Assembly (NCBI GenBank): GCA_937975705.1
Contig: CALJTX010000051.1
Span: 1-36,522 of the forward strand
Direction of reading: 5' to 3'
Length of the DNA: 36,522 nt
DNA from: an uncultured Flavobacteriia bacterium
Lineage (GTDB): Bacteria; Bacteroidota; Bacteroidia; Flavobacteriales_D; Crocinitomicaceae
The notes beneath the pieces are model-generated. The model saw nothing but the letters and a program-made list of their open reading frames with translations. It did not search any database and was not told where the DNA came from. Both the position numbers and the translations under genes were made by a program. How positions within the stretch are numbered: the stretch's first letter is position 1; every line of letters starts with the position of its first letter. Below, piece after piece: positions 1 through 7,162 of this stretch.

Positions 1-6
1 AGAATT

Positions 7-123
7 ATGAAAGTCAGAGCATCAGTTAAGAAGAGAACTGCAGATTGCAAGATTGTGAAGCGTAAAGGTAAAATTTACGTGATCAACAAGAAGAATCCGA
101 AATTAAAACAACGTCAAGGATAA
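7..123 (+). CDS. rpmJ: 50S ribosomal protein L36
   Basis: This 38-residue basic protein is a structural component of the large ribosomal subunit. It begins MKVRASVKKRTADCKIV and ends NPKLKQRQG, the standard L36 pattern. It has only one cysteine (C14), so it is the zinc-free form in which the four-cysteine zinc site of other L36 proteins has been lost, as is common in Bacteroidota. Its stop is 10 bp before rpsM, the usual rpmJ-rpsM order of the ribosomal protein operon. The ATG at 7 is close to the window edge, so the gene before it (usually infA) is not visible. Confidence 0.95.
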   Translation: MKVRASVKKRTADCKIVKRKGKIYVINKKNPKLKQRQG

Positions 124-133
124 TTATAAGTAT

Positions 134-508
134 ATGGCACGTATTGCAGGTATAGATTTACCAAAAAACAAAAGAGGAGTCATTGGCTTGACTTACATCT
201 ACGGAATCGGTAGAAGTAAAGCTCAAATGATCTTGAACACAAACGGTATTGATGAGAACATCAAAGTCCAGGACTGGAATGATGATCAATTAGCCGCTAT
301 TCGTAACACCGTTAATGAAATCAAAACGGAAGGTCAGTTGCGCTCAGAAGTTCAGTTGAACATCAAGCGTCTCATGGACATCGGATGTCAGCGCGGAATT
401 CGTCACCGTTTAGGCTTACCGCTTCGTGGTCAAAGAACCAAAAACAACTCTCGCACACGTAAAGGAAAACGTAAGACTGTTGCGAACAAGAAAAAAGCAA
501 CTAAATAA
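134..508 (+). CDS. rpsM: 30S ribosomal protein S13
   Basis: S13 (124 aa) sits in the head of the small subunit and contacts the P-site tRNA and the 23S rRNA bridge. The sequence starts MARIAGIDLPKNKRG, a near-invariant S13 N-terminus. It has the helical middle, the RGIRHRLGLPLRGQRTKNNSR block and a lysine-rich tail that reaches the tRNA. Length is normal for the family. It lies between rpmJ and rpsK with 10 and 18 bp gaps, consistent with one transcript. Confidence 0.97.
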   Translation: MARIAGIDLPKNKRGVIGLTYIYGIGRSKAQMILNTNGIDENIKVQDWNDDQLAAIRNTVNEIKTEGQLRSEVQLNIKRLMDIGCQRGIRHRLGLPLRGQRTKNNSRTRKGKRKTVANKKKATK

Positions 509-526
509 TAACTAGTTCCCAATAAA

Positions 527-913
527 ATGGCAAAAGCAAATCAAAAAAAGAAGAAGAACGTTAAAGTTGATGCTGCCGGAGAAGCGCATATCCAAGCGAG
601 TTTCAATAACATCATCATTTCTTTAACGAACAATGCCGGACAAGTGATCTCTTGGTCATCTGCAGGCAAGATGGGCTTCAAAGGTTCTAAAAAGAACACG
701 CCTTATGCTGCACAAATCGCAGCAGAAGACGCATCAAAAGAAGCACATGACTTCGGACTACGTAGAGTGCGTGTTTTTGTAAAAGGCCCAGGTGCTGGAC
801 GCGAGTCTGCCATCCGTGCACTTCACAATTCAGGCATTGAAGTAACAGAAATCATTGACGTGACTCCTATGCCACACAATGGTTGTCGTCCTCCAAAAAG
901 AAGAAGAGTATAG
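527..913 (+). CDS. rpsK: 30S ribosomal protein S11
   Basis: S11 (128 aa) forms part of the small-subunit platform near the E site. Recognisable blocks are the FNNIIISLTNNAG strand, the VFVKGPGAGRESAIRAL loop and the C-terminal VTPMPHNGCRPPKRRRV. The first ~15 residues are very lysine-rich. It follows rpsM by 18 bp. A run of ten T residues (914-923) comes directly after its stop codon, before an unusually long gap to rpsD. Confidence 0.97.
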   Translation: MAKANQKKKKNVKVDAAGEAHIQASFNNIIISLTNNAGQVISWSSAGKMGFKGSKKNTPYAAQIAAEDASKEAHDFGLRRVRVFVKGPGAGRESAIRALHNSGIEVTEIIDVTPMPHNGCRPPKRRRV

Positions 914-989
914 TTTTTTTTTTAACCTGCGGGCTTAGTGTCATCGAAGGAATGCCTTAATTCATGACGCCTGCACAATTTTATTTATA
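914..989 (+). promoter_or_regulatory. Possible structured leader of rpsD
   Basis: This 76-bp gap is several times longer than the 10-18 bp gaps elsewhere in the operon. It can fold into a nested hairpin. GTGTCAT (938-944) pairs with ATGACGC (964-970), seven pairs including one G-U. Inside that loop AAGG (947-950) pairs with CCTT (955-958). S4 is a known autoregulator that binds mRNA leaders in other bacteria, so an S4-binding leader is a reasonable guess. No match to a known S4 leader class was recognised. Confidence 0.3.
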
Positions 990-1598
990 ATGGCAAGATA
1001 CAGAGGTCCCAAATCAAAAATTGCGCGTCGTTTCCGCGATCCAATTTTTGGCCCAGACAAATCCTTGGAAAGAAGAAATTACGGTCCAGGACAACACGGT
1101 CCATCTAAAAGAAGAGGTGGCAAGCAATCTGAATACGCAGTACAGTTAGGTGAAAAGCAAAAAGCGAAGTACACTTACGGTATTCTTGAGCGTCAGTTTG
1201 CAAACATGTTTGAGAAAGCATCACGCATGAAAGGAATTACCGGTGAAGTGCTATTGCAACTTTGCGAAGCGCGTCTTGACAACACTGTCTACCGCTTAGG
1301 TATCTCCCCTACTCGTCGTGGCGCTCGTCAGCTTGTTTCTCACAAACACATTACAGTAAACGGAGAAGTTGTAAACATCCCATCTTACACTTTGCGCATT
1401 GGTGACGTCGTAGGCGTTCGCGAAAAATCAAAGTCTTTAGAAGCGATTACAGGTTCCCTTACTGCTAGCAATAAAACATATGATTGGCTTGATTGGGATT
1501 CATCAAGCATGAGCGGTAAATTATTAAACTTACCTGCAAGAGAAATGATCCCAGAAAATATTCGCGAGCAATTGATCGTCGAATTGTATTCTAAATAA
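990..1598 (+). CDS. rpsD: 30S ribosomal protein S4
   Basis: S4 (202 aa) is a primary 16S rRNA binder that nucleates small-subunit assembly. The N-terminus MARYRGPKSKIARRFRDPIFG and the YGPGQHGPSKRRGGKQSEY stretch are typical of S4. The S4 RNA-binding fold covers about residues 90-155 (LDNTVYRLGISPTRRGARQL, then HKHITVNGEVVNIPSY). It lacks the N-terminal cysteine zinc site found in some bacteria. rpoA follows after 16 bp. The leader just upstream may be an autoregulatory target. Confidence 0.97.
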   Translation: MARYRGPKSKIARRFRDPIFGPDKSLERRNYGPGQHGPSKRRGGKQSEYAVQLGEKQKAKYTYGILERQFANMFEKASRMKGITGEVLLQLCEARLDNTVYRLGISPTRRGARQLVSHKHITVNGEVVNIPSYTLRIGDVVGVREKSKSLEAITGSLTASNKTYDWLDWDSSSMSGKLLNLPAREMIPENIREQLIVELYSK

Positions 1599-1614
1599 CC
1601 CTAAGCGATAGAAA

Positions 1615-2607
1615 ATGGCAATATTGGATTTTCAAAAACCTGACAAGGTTATCATGCTCAACTCTGATGATTTCAACGGAGAGTTTGAGTTTCGTCCGCT
1701 AGAACCGGGCTACGGAATTACCATTGGTAACTCCCTCCGTCGAATTTTGCTTTCTTCCTTAGAAGGTTTTGCAATTTCGTCTATTAAAATTCAAGGTGCA
1801 GACCATGAATTTACGACCCTCAAAGGTATCGTAGAAGACGTTACAGAAATTGTCTTGAACCTCAAGCAAGTACGCTTCAAGCGTCAGATCGAAGGAACAG
1901 ACACTGAAACAGTTATCATTTCAGTGAGCAACCAACAACAACTCACTGCCGGTGATCTCGGTAAGTTTACAAGTGCGTTTCAGGTTTTGAATCCTGACCT
2001 CGTTATTTGTAACATGGAGTCTTCAGTTAAGTTTGAAATGGAACTTACGATTGTAAAAGGTCGTGGGTACGTTCCAGCAGAAGAAAACAAATCTGCTAAC
2101 GCTCCTTTCGGAACAATCTGCATCGACTCTATCTTTACGCCGATCGTTAATGTACAATACAGTATTGAAAACTACCGTGTTGAGCAAAAAACCGACTACG
2201 AGAAATTGGTATTCCACATCAAAACAGATGGTTCTATTCATCCAAAAGATGCTTTGAAAGAAGCTGCTAAGATTTTGATTCACCACTTTATGTTGTTCTC
2301 AGATGAGCGCATCACTTTAGATAGCGAAATCAAAGCCGAATCAGAAGAATTCGATGAAACTTCACTACACATGCGTCAATTGCTCAAAACCAAATTGGTA
2401 GACATGGACCTTTCAGTTCGTGCACTCAATTGCTTGAAAGCAGCAGATGTAGAAACACTTGGAGACCTCGTATCCTATGCCAAATCTGATTTATTGAAAT
2501 TCAGAAACTTCGGTAAGAAATCATTAACTGAGCTTGAAGACCTCGTCGATAGCAAAGGCTTGACTTTCGGGATGAATGTCGCAAAATATAAATTAGACAG
2601 AGATTAA
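1615..2607 (+). CDS. rpoA: DNA-directed RNA polymerase subunit alpha
   Basis: The alpha subunit (330 aa) dimerises to scaffold RNA polymerase and contacts upstream DNA and activators. The N-terminal domain (about 1-235) contains the signature YGITIGNSLRRILLSSLEG, and a second block VPAEENKSANAPFG. The C-terminal domain (about 255-325) carries LSVRALNCLKAADVETLGDL and FRNFGKKSLTEL, the helix-hairpin-helix DNA-binding region. Length is normal for the family. It lies in the standard rpsD-rpoA-rplQ order. Confidence 0.98.
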   Translation: MAILDFQKPDKVIMLNSDDFNGEFEFRPLEPGYGITIGNSLRRILLSSLEGFAISSIKIQGADHEFTTLKGIVEDVTEIVLNLKQVRFKRQIEGTDTETVIISVSNQQQLTAGDLGKFTSAFQVLNPDLVICNMESSVKFEMELTIVKGRGYVPAEENKSANAPFGTICIDSIFTPIVNVQYSIENYRVEQKTDYEKLVFHIKTDGSIHPKDALKEAAKILIHHFMLFSDERITLDSEIKAESEEFDETSLHMRQLLKTKLVDMDLSVRALNCLKAADVETLGDLVSYAKSDLLKFRNFGKKSLTELEDLVDSKGLTFGMNVAKYKLDRD

Positions 2608-2618
2608 GATTTTAAGTC

Positions 2619-3257
2619 ATGAGACACGGAAATAAAGTAAATCACTTAGGAAGAAAGACTGGCCACCGCAAAGCGATGCTTCAAAATATGGCCTGTTCTT
2701 TGATCGAACACAAGCGCATTACCACTACAATTGCAAAAGCAAAATCTTTGCGCGTATTTGTTGAGCCATTGCTCACTAAATCTAAAACCGATTCTACACA
2801 CTCTCGTCGTGTTGTTTTCTCTTACCTTCAAAGTAAAGAAGCTGTCACCGAATTGTTTAGAGAGGTAGCGCCAAAAATTGCAAACCGCGAAGGTGGTTAT
2901 ACACGCATCATCCGCACAGGTTACCGCTTAGGTGACAACGCAGAAATGTGTATGATTGAAATCGTTGACTTCAACGAACTATACAACAACAACGAAAGCA
3001 AGAAAACTACTCGTCGTTCACGTCGTGGTGGTAAAGCTAGCGAAGCAGTTGCTGCAACTACAGTAGAAGAAACAACTGCAGAAGTTGTTGAAGAAACACC
3101 AGTAGCAGAAGTTGTTGAAGAGACGCCAGCAACAGAAGTTGTTGAAGAAACACCAGAAGTTCAAGTTGAAGAAGCTGCACCAGCTGCAGAAGCTCCAGCA
3201 TCAGAATCTACTGAAGAAGCAGGTACTGCTACAGAAGAAGAGAAAACTGAAGAATAA
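2619..3257 (+). CDS. rplQ: 50S ribosomal protein L17, with long acidic C-terminal extension
   Basis: The first ~125 residues are a complete L17 (MRHGNKVNHLGRKTGHRKAM at the start, then GGYTRIIRTGYRLGDNAEMCMIEIVDFN), a protein around the exit-tunnel side of the large subunit. The remaining ~85 residues are an extension. After a short basic stretch (KKTTRRSRRGG) it becomes Glu/Ala/Val/Thr-rich with three tandem copies of an EVVEETP motif, and looks disordered. Long L17 tails are known in Bacteroidota. It is the last gene of the operon before a strong terminator. Confidence 0.96.
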   Translation: MRHGNKVNHLGRKTGHRKAMLQNMACSLIEHKRITTTIAKAKSLRVFVEPLLTKSKTDSTHSRRVVFSYLQSKEAVTELFREVAPKIANREGGYTRIIRTGYRLGDNAEMCMIEIVDFNELYNNNESKKTTRRSRRGGKASEAVAATTVEETTAEVVEETPVAEVVEETPATEVVEETPEVQVEEAAPAAEAPASESTEEAGTATEEEKTEE

Positions 3258-3274
3258 ATTGACAAAATGTTGAT

Positions 3275-3303
3275 AAAAAAGGCGGACAATGTCCGCCTTT
3301 TTT
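3275..3303 (+). terminator. Rho-independent terminator of the ribosomal protein operon
   Basis: A perfect 7-bp GC-rich stem, GGCGGAC (3281-3287) with GTCCGCC (3291-3297), encloses a 3-nt loop. It is flanked by A6 and T6, which extend the stem. It sits 17 bp after the rplQ stop. Confidence 0.93.
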
Positions 3304-3336
3304 GTTTTTATACCTCTCCTATTTTGACAAAGTCCG

Positions 3337-3344
3337 TAATTTTG
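3337..3344 (+). promoter_or_regulatory. Candidate -7 box for carA
   Basis: TAATTTTG matches the Bacteroidota sigma -7 consensus TAnnTTTG. It lies 15 bp before the carA ATG and after the operon terminator, so carA needs its own promoter here. A convincing -33 TTG at the usual distance was not found. Confidence 0.4.
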
Positions 3345-3358
3345 GAGAAAATTTTTAA

Positions 3359-4465
3359 ATGCAGCAAAATCAAGCAGCTATTCTCCTTTTAGAAGATGGC
3401 ACGGTATTCAACGGCATTGCCATTGGCAAAATAGGAACTACAGGCGGTGAAATCGCTTTTAACACCGGAATGACCGGCTATCAAGAAGTATTTACAGATC
3501 CTTCCTACTTAGGTCAATTACTCATCATGACCACAGCTCATATTGGCAACTACGGTGTGCATCCGGAAGAAATCGAATCCGAATCCATTAAAATTGCAGG
3601 TCTCATCACCAAGAAGTTTTCCAATGGCTTTTCTAGAGAAGCTGCATCGGGTTCTCTTCAAGAACTAATGGAAAAGAACGGTACCGTAGGTATTTCAGAT
3701 ATCGATACACGTGCGCTAGTGCGTCACATTCGCAACAAAGGCGCCATGAATGCGATCATTTCTTCAGAAATTTTAGATCTCGACCTCCTCAAAGCTAAAC
3801 TCAAAGAGGTTCCATCAATGGATGGCCTTGAGCTCTCCTCAAGAGTTACCACTGAAAACGCTTATGAAGTATGTCCAGAAAACCCGAAATACCGTGTTTC
3901 TTTACTTGACTTCGGCGTCAAAAAGAATATCGTTCGCTGTTTAGTAGAGCGCGGTTGCCACGTAAAGGTTTTTCCTATGCACGCCTCAAAAGCAGAACTA
4001 GATGCCTTTAACCCCGATGGCTATATGCTTTCTAATGGTCCTGGCGATCCTTCTGTCATGACGCAAAGCATTGCGCTCGTCAAAGAAATTGCAGCGGCAA
4101 ACAAGCCAGTTTTTGGCATTTGTTTGGGTCACCAAATTCTCGGCCTGAGTCAGGGGCTCAAAACAGAAAAAATGTTCAATGGGCACCGCGGCATCAACCA
4201 CCCTATTCTTAATTTAAAAACTGGAAAAGGAGAAATTACGTCGCAAAACCACGGCTTTGTCATCTCCAAAGAGAGCATTGCCCTGAATCCTTCGATCGAA
4301 GTGACCCACGAACACCTCAATGACCACACAGTTGCAGGAATTGCCATCAAAGACAAACCTGTATTCTCTGTCCAATACCATCCAGAAGCATCAGCGGGTC
4401 CGCACGACTCCCGCTACCTCTTTGATACCTTTATTCAAAATATGCAACAACACCAAGCAAAATGA
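3359..4465 (+). CDS. carA: Carbamoyl-phosphate synthase small (glutaminase) subunit
   Basis: CarA (368 aa) hydrolyses glutamine and channels ammonia to CarB to make carbamoyl phosphate for pyrimidine and arginine synthesis. The N-terminal CPSase small-chain domain (about 5-135) contains GEIAFNTGMTGYQEVFTDPSY. The C-terminal class I glutamine amidotransferase domain has the nucleophile C255 in FGICLGHQ and the His341/Glu343 pair in QYHPEAS, so the triad is complete. carB is not in the window. The stop overlaps the eno start by 4 bp (ATGA), implying co-transcription. Confidence 0.96.
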   Translation: MQQNQAAILLLEDGTVFNGIAIGKIGTTGGEIAFNTGMTGYQEVFTDPSYLGQLLIMTTAHIGNYGVHPEEIESESIKIAGLITKKFSNGFSREAASGSLQELMEKNGTVGISDIDTRALVRHIRNKGAMNAIISSEILDLDLLKAKLKEVPSMDGLELSSRVTTENAYEVCPENPKYRVSLLDFGVKKNIVRCLVERGCHVKVFPMHASKAELDAFNPDGYMLSNGPGDPSVMTQSIALVKEIAAANKPVFGICLGHQILGLSQGLKTEKMFNGHRGINHPILNLKTGKGEITSQNHGFVISKESIALNPSIEVTHEHLNDHTVAGIAIKDKPVFSVQYHPEASAGPHDSRYLFDTFIQNMQQHQAK

Positions 4466-5748
4466 GTTTTATCGCTAGCATCCACGCCCGTCAAATTTTA
4501 GATTCACGCGGCAATCCAACTATCGAAGTTGACGTACTTACAGAAAACGGAGTGCTCGGACGCGCAGCAGTGCCTTCCGGTGCCTCTACAGGAGTCCATG
4601 AAGCTGTTGAGCTACGCGACGGCGATACCACTCAATATCTCGGTAAAGGCGTGCTCAAAGCGGTTGAAAACGTAAACACCACCATCCAAAATGCACTGTT
4701 GGGCATGGATGTCTTTGAACAAAAGAAAATTGACTACCTCCTACTCGCTTTAGACAATACGCCAAACAAATCAAATTTAGGCGCCAATGCCATCCTCGGT
4801 ACCTCCTTAGCAATTGCCAAAGCCGCTGCTGCAGAGGCTGGCTTGAGCTTGTTTCAATATATCGGCGGTGTAGGCGCAGTCACGATGCCGGTACCCATGA
4901 TGAATATCCTCAATGGTGGTTCACATGCCGATAACCTCATCGATATCCAAGAATTTATGGTCATGCCTTTTGGTGCCAAAAGTTTTTCTGAAGGATTGCG
5001 TTGGGGAACTGAAGTTTTCCATCAACTAAAGGCAGTCTTGAAATCTAGAGGGATGTCTACGAACGTAGGAGACGAAGGTGGTTTTGCACCAAGCTTGGGC
5101 TCCAATGAAGAAGCCTTACAAGTTGTCATGGAGGCGATTCAAAAAGCTGGCTTTACACCCGGAGTAGATATGTACATTGCACTAGATGCTGCAGCCTCTG
5201 AGTTTTACGACGAAGCCACAGGTAAATATAATTTTGCCTCAACTGGTGAATCCAGAAATTCAGAAGAAATGGTTGCCTTTTGGGCAGATTGGTGCGAACG
5301 CTACCCAATTATCTCCATTGAAGACGGCTTAGCCGAAGACGACTGGGCTGGTTGGAAACTCGCAACAGAAAAATTAGGCCACAAAATCCAATTGGTTGGA
5401 GACGATCTTTTTGTTACCAATTCCAAACGACTACAACAAGGAATTGAGCAGGGTGTAGCCAATTCCATTCTTGTGAAAGTCAACCAAATTGGAACGCTTA
5501 CAGAAACGATTGAAGCTGTTAATTTAGCTACCCGCAATGGCTATTCTTCAGTCATGAGCCACCGCAGCGGTGAAACCGAAGACAACACTATTGCAGATCT
5601 TGCAGTAGCACTCAATTGCGGCCAAATCAAAACGGGTTCTGCCTCGCGCTCAGACCGCATGGCCAAATACAATCAATTGCTACGCATAGAAGAAGAACTC
5701 GAAGAAGCAGCTGTTTATCCAGGAAGAAATTTCAAGTTTATTCGCTAA
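4462..5748 (+). CDS. eno: Enolase (phosphopyruvate hydratase)
   Basis: Enolase (428 aa) converts 2-phosphoglycerate to phosphoenolpyruvate in glycolysis and is also a degradosome component in some bacteria. Present in order are ARQILDSRGNPTIEVDV, the SGASTG flexible loop, NVGDEGGFAP with the acid/base glutamate region, the metal ligands in LDAAASEF, SIEDGLAEDD and LVGDDLFVTN, the catalytic lysine in LVKVNQIGTLTE, and SHRSGETED. Length is normal. It starts within the carA stop and is followed with no gap by a NUDIX gene. Confidence 0.98.
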   Translation: MSFIASIHARQILDSRGNPTIEVDVLTENGVLGRAAVPSGASTGVHEAVELRDGDTTQYLGKGVLKAVENVNTTIQNALLGMDVFEQKKIDYLLLALDNTPNKSNLGANAILGTSLAIAKAAAAEAGLSLFQYIGGVGAVTMPVPMMNILNGGSHADNLIDIQEFMVMPFGAKSFSEGLRWGTEVFHQLKAVLKSRGMSTNVGDEGGFAPSLGSNEEALQVVMEAIQKAGFTPGVDMYIALDAAASEFYDEATGKYNFASTGESRNSEEMVAFWADWCERYPIISIEDGLAEDDWAGWKLATEKLGHKIQLVGDDLFVTNSKRLQQGIEQGVANSILVKVNQIGTLTETIEAVNLATRNGYSSVMSHRSGETEDNTIADLAVALNCGQIKTGSASRSDRMAKYNQLLRIEEELEEAAVYPGRNFKFIR

Positions 5749-6186
5749 TTGGCTCGCTTCAACCTGCGTGTATACGCCCTGATCCTCAATGAATTCAACG
5801 AGATCTTACTCTCCGATGAATGTCGTTTTGGTACTTTCTTTACTAAATTTCCTGGTGGCGGTGTTGAAAACGGCGAGGGCATCAAAGACGCCTTATTTAG
5901 AGAGCTACAAGAAGAACTTGGTTTAGCACCAACAGACGCAGCCTTCTTTTATGTCAATGAATTTCATCAGCTTTCCGCTTTTGATCAAAGCAATTTAGTG
6001 GCTTTTTATTATCTAATTAAATTGAAAAGGGCGATGCTTCCCTTTGATGAAACCTATCCAATTCCTTTTGCAGAAGAACAAGAAAAGCAACGCTGGATAA
6101 GCCTTCACGAACTTGAAGGCCATACCCTTACGTTTCCGATAGATCGGATCGTTTTGGAGCAACTAAAAGCAGATTTTACTTCTTGA
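5749..6186 (+). CDS. NUDIX hydrolase
   Basis: The protein (145 aa) has a complete NUDIX box: GGVENGE, then REL and EELGL, fitting Gx5Ex7REUxEExGU, around residues 37-60. It therefore probably hydrolyses a nucleoside diphosphate linked to another moiety; the substrate cannot be read from sequence. The start is a TTG that abuts the eno stop codon (TAA then TTG). No upstream ATG is possible without entering eno, and the next in-frame alternatives would cut the first strand. Its 3' end overlaps the convergent dehydrogenase gene by 11 bp. Membership of the eno transcript is inferred from spacing. Confidence 0.85.
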   Translation: MARFNLRVYALILNEFNEILLSDECRFGTFFTKFPGGGVENGEGIKDALFRELQEELGLAPTDAAFFYVNEFHQLSAFDQSNLVAFYYLIKLKRAMLPFDETYPIPFAEEQEKQRWISLHELEGHTLTFPIDRIVLEQLKADFTS

Positions 6187-7066
6187 AATTTGGCGCCACG
6201 ACCAAATCTTTTGTGCCGTGCGTCCAAGAATAAAAGCCTTCACCAGACTTCACGCCTTTTTTACCCGCCATTACCATATTGACAAGCAGCGGACACGGTG
6301 CATATTTTGGATTGCCAAAACCGTCGTGCAACACTTCTAAAATTGCCAAGCAGACATCTAAACCAATGAAGTCGGCTAATTGGAGCGGCCCCATTGGGTG
6401 TGCCATTCCGAGTTTCATGACGGTATCGATTTCTTCTACTCCGGCCACACCTTCAAACAAAGTGTAAATTGCCTCGTTGATCATGGGCATCAGGATGCGG
6501 TTGGCTACAAAACCTGGGTAGTCATTGACCTCTACCGGAACTTTAGACAAGCTGCGCGAGGTTTCCATAATGAGGGCTGTAACCTCGTCTGAAGTAGAAT
6601 AACCACGAATGATTTCGACGAGTTTCATGACCGGAACCGGATTCATGAAGTGCATGCCAATGACTTTATCTGGACGGTTGGTCACGGCAGCGATTTTGGT
6701 AATTGAAATCGAAGAGGTGTTGGTAGCGAGAATAACTTCTGGCGCGGTAAACGCATCGAGGTCTTTGAATATTTTTAGTTTGAGGTCTACATTTTCTGTA
6801 GCAGCTTCAACCACCAATTCTACACCTTTTACCCCTTCAGACATATTCGAAAAAGTAGAGAGGTTTTGCAGCGTTTGGGTTTTTTGTTCCTCTGTGAGGC
6901 TTCCTTTGGCTACTTGTCGGTCGAGGTTTTTAGAAATGGTGCCAATGGCGCGCTCAAGAGCGGCCTCTGAAACATCGATAAGATTGACATTGTATCCAAA
7001 TTGGGCAAAGACGTGTGCGATGCCATTTCCCATGGTGCCTGCACCAATTACTGCTACGTTTTTCAT
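6176..7066 (-). CDS. 3-hydroxyacyl-CoA (3-hydroxybutyryl-CoA) dehydrogenase
   Basis: The protein (296 aa from the chosen start) oxidises L-3-hydroxyacyl-CoA, or runs in reverse, with NAD(H). The N-terminal Rossmann domain begins MKNVAVIGAGTMGNGIAHVF with the GxGxxG motif. NTSSISIT and GMHFMNPVPVMKLVEII follow, with the catalytic histidine of the family. The C-terminal helical domain begins near NDYPGFVANRILMPMINEA, and HPMGPLQLADFIGLD supports the short-chain type (Hbd/PaaH). A GTG start at 7084 is possible but would overlap the likely -7 promoter box and add six residues before the Rossmann strand, so ATG at 7066 is preferred. Confidence 0.92.
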   Translation of the reverse strand: MKNVAVIGAGTMGNGIAHVFAQFGYNVNLIDVSEAALERAIGTISKNLDRQVAKGSLTEEQKTQTLQNLSTFSNMSEGVKGVELVVEAATENVDLKLKIFKDLDAFTAPEVILATNTSSISITKIAAVTNRPDKVIGMHFMNPVPVMKLVEIIRGYSTSDEVTALIMETSRSLSKVPVEVNDYPGFVANRILMPMINEAIYTLFEGVAGVEEIDTVMKLGMAHPMGPLQLADFIGLDVCLAILEVLHDGFGNPKYAPCPLLVNMVMAGKKGVKSGEGFYSWTHGTKDLVVAPNFKK

Positions 7067-7083
7067 TTTGTTGAAAGTTTGCA

Positions 7084-7091
7084 CAAATATA
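7084..7091 (-). promoter_or_regulatory. Candidate -7 box for the hydroxyacyl-CoA dehydrogenase gene
   Basis: On the minus strand TATATTTG matches TAnnTTTG and lies 17 bp before the preferred ATG at 7066. No clear -33 element was seen. Confidence 0.4.
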
Positions 7092-7138
7092 CTGCTCCTA
7101 TGTTATTTGCGCTAAAAATGAATACATTTTGATTTGAT

Positions 7139-7146
7139 TATCTTTG
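7139..7146 (+). promoter_or_regulatory. Candidate -7 box for the polysaccharide operon
   Basis: TATCTTTG matches TAnnTTTG and lies 16 bp before the flippase ATG. The 12 bases TATCTTTGTAGT recur exactly upstream of the DUF4494 gene on the other strand, which supports a shared promoter motif. Confidence 0.5.
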
Positions 7147-7162
7147 TAGTGTTAGCTCATTT

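Noticed and set aside
6609..7115. 168-codon plus-strand open frame
   Set aside because: It is antisense to the hydroxyacyl-CoA dehydrogenase, which has a clear Rossmann motif and family blocks. The antisense product is Ser/Thr-rich without domains.
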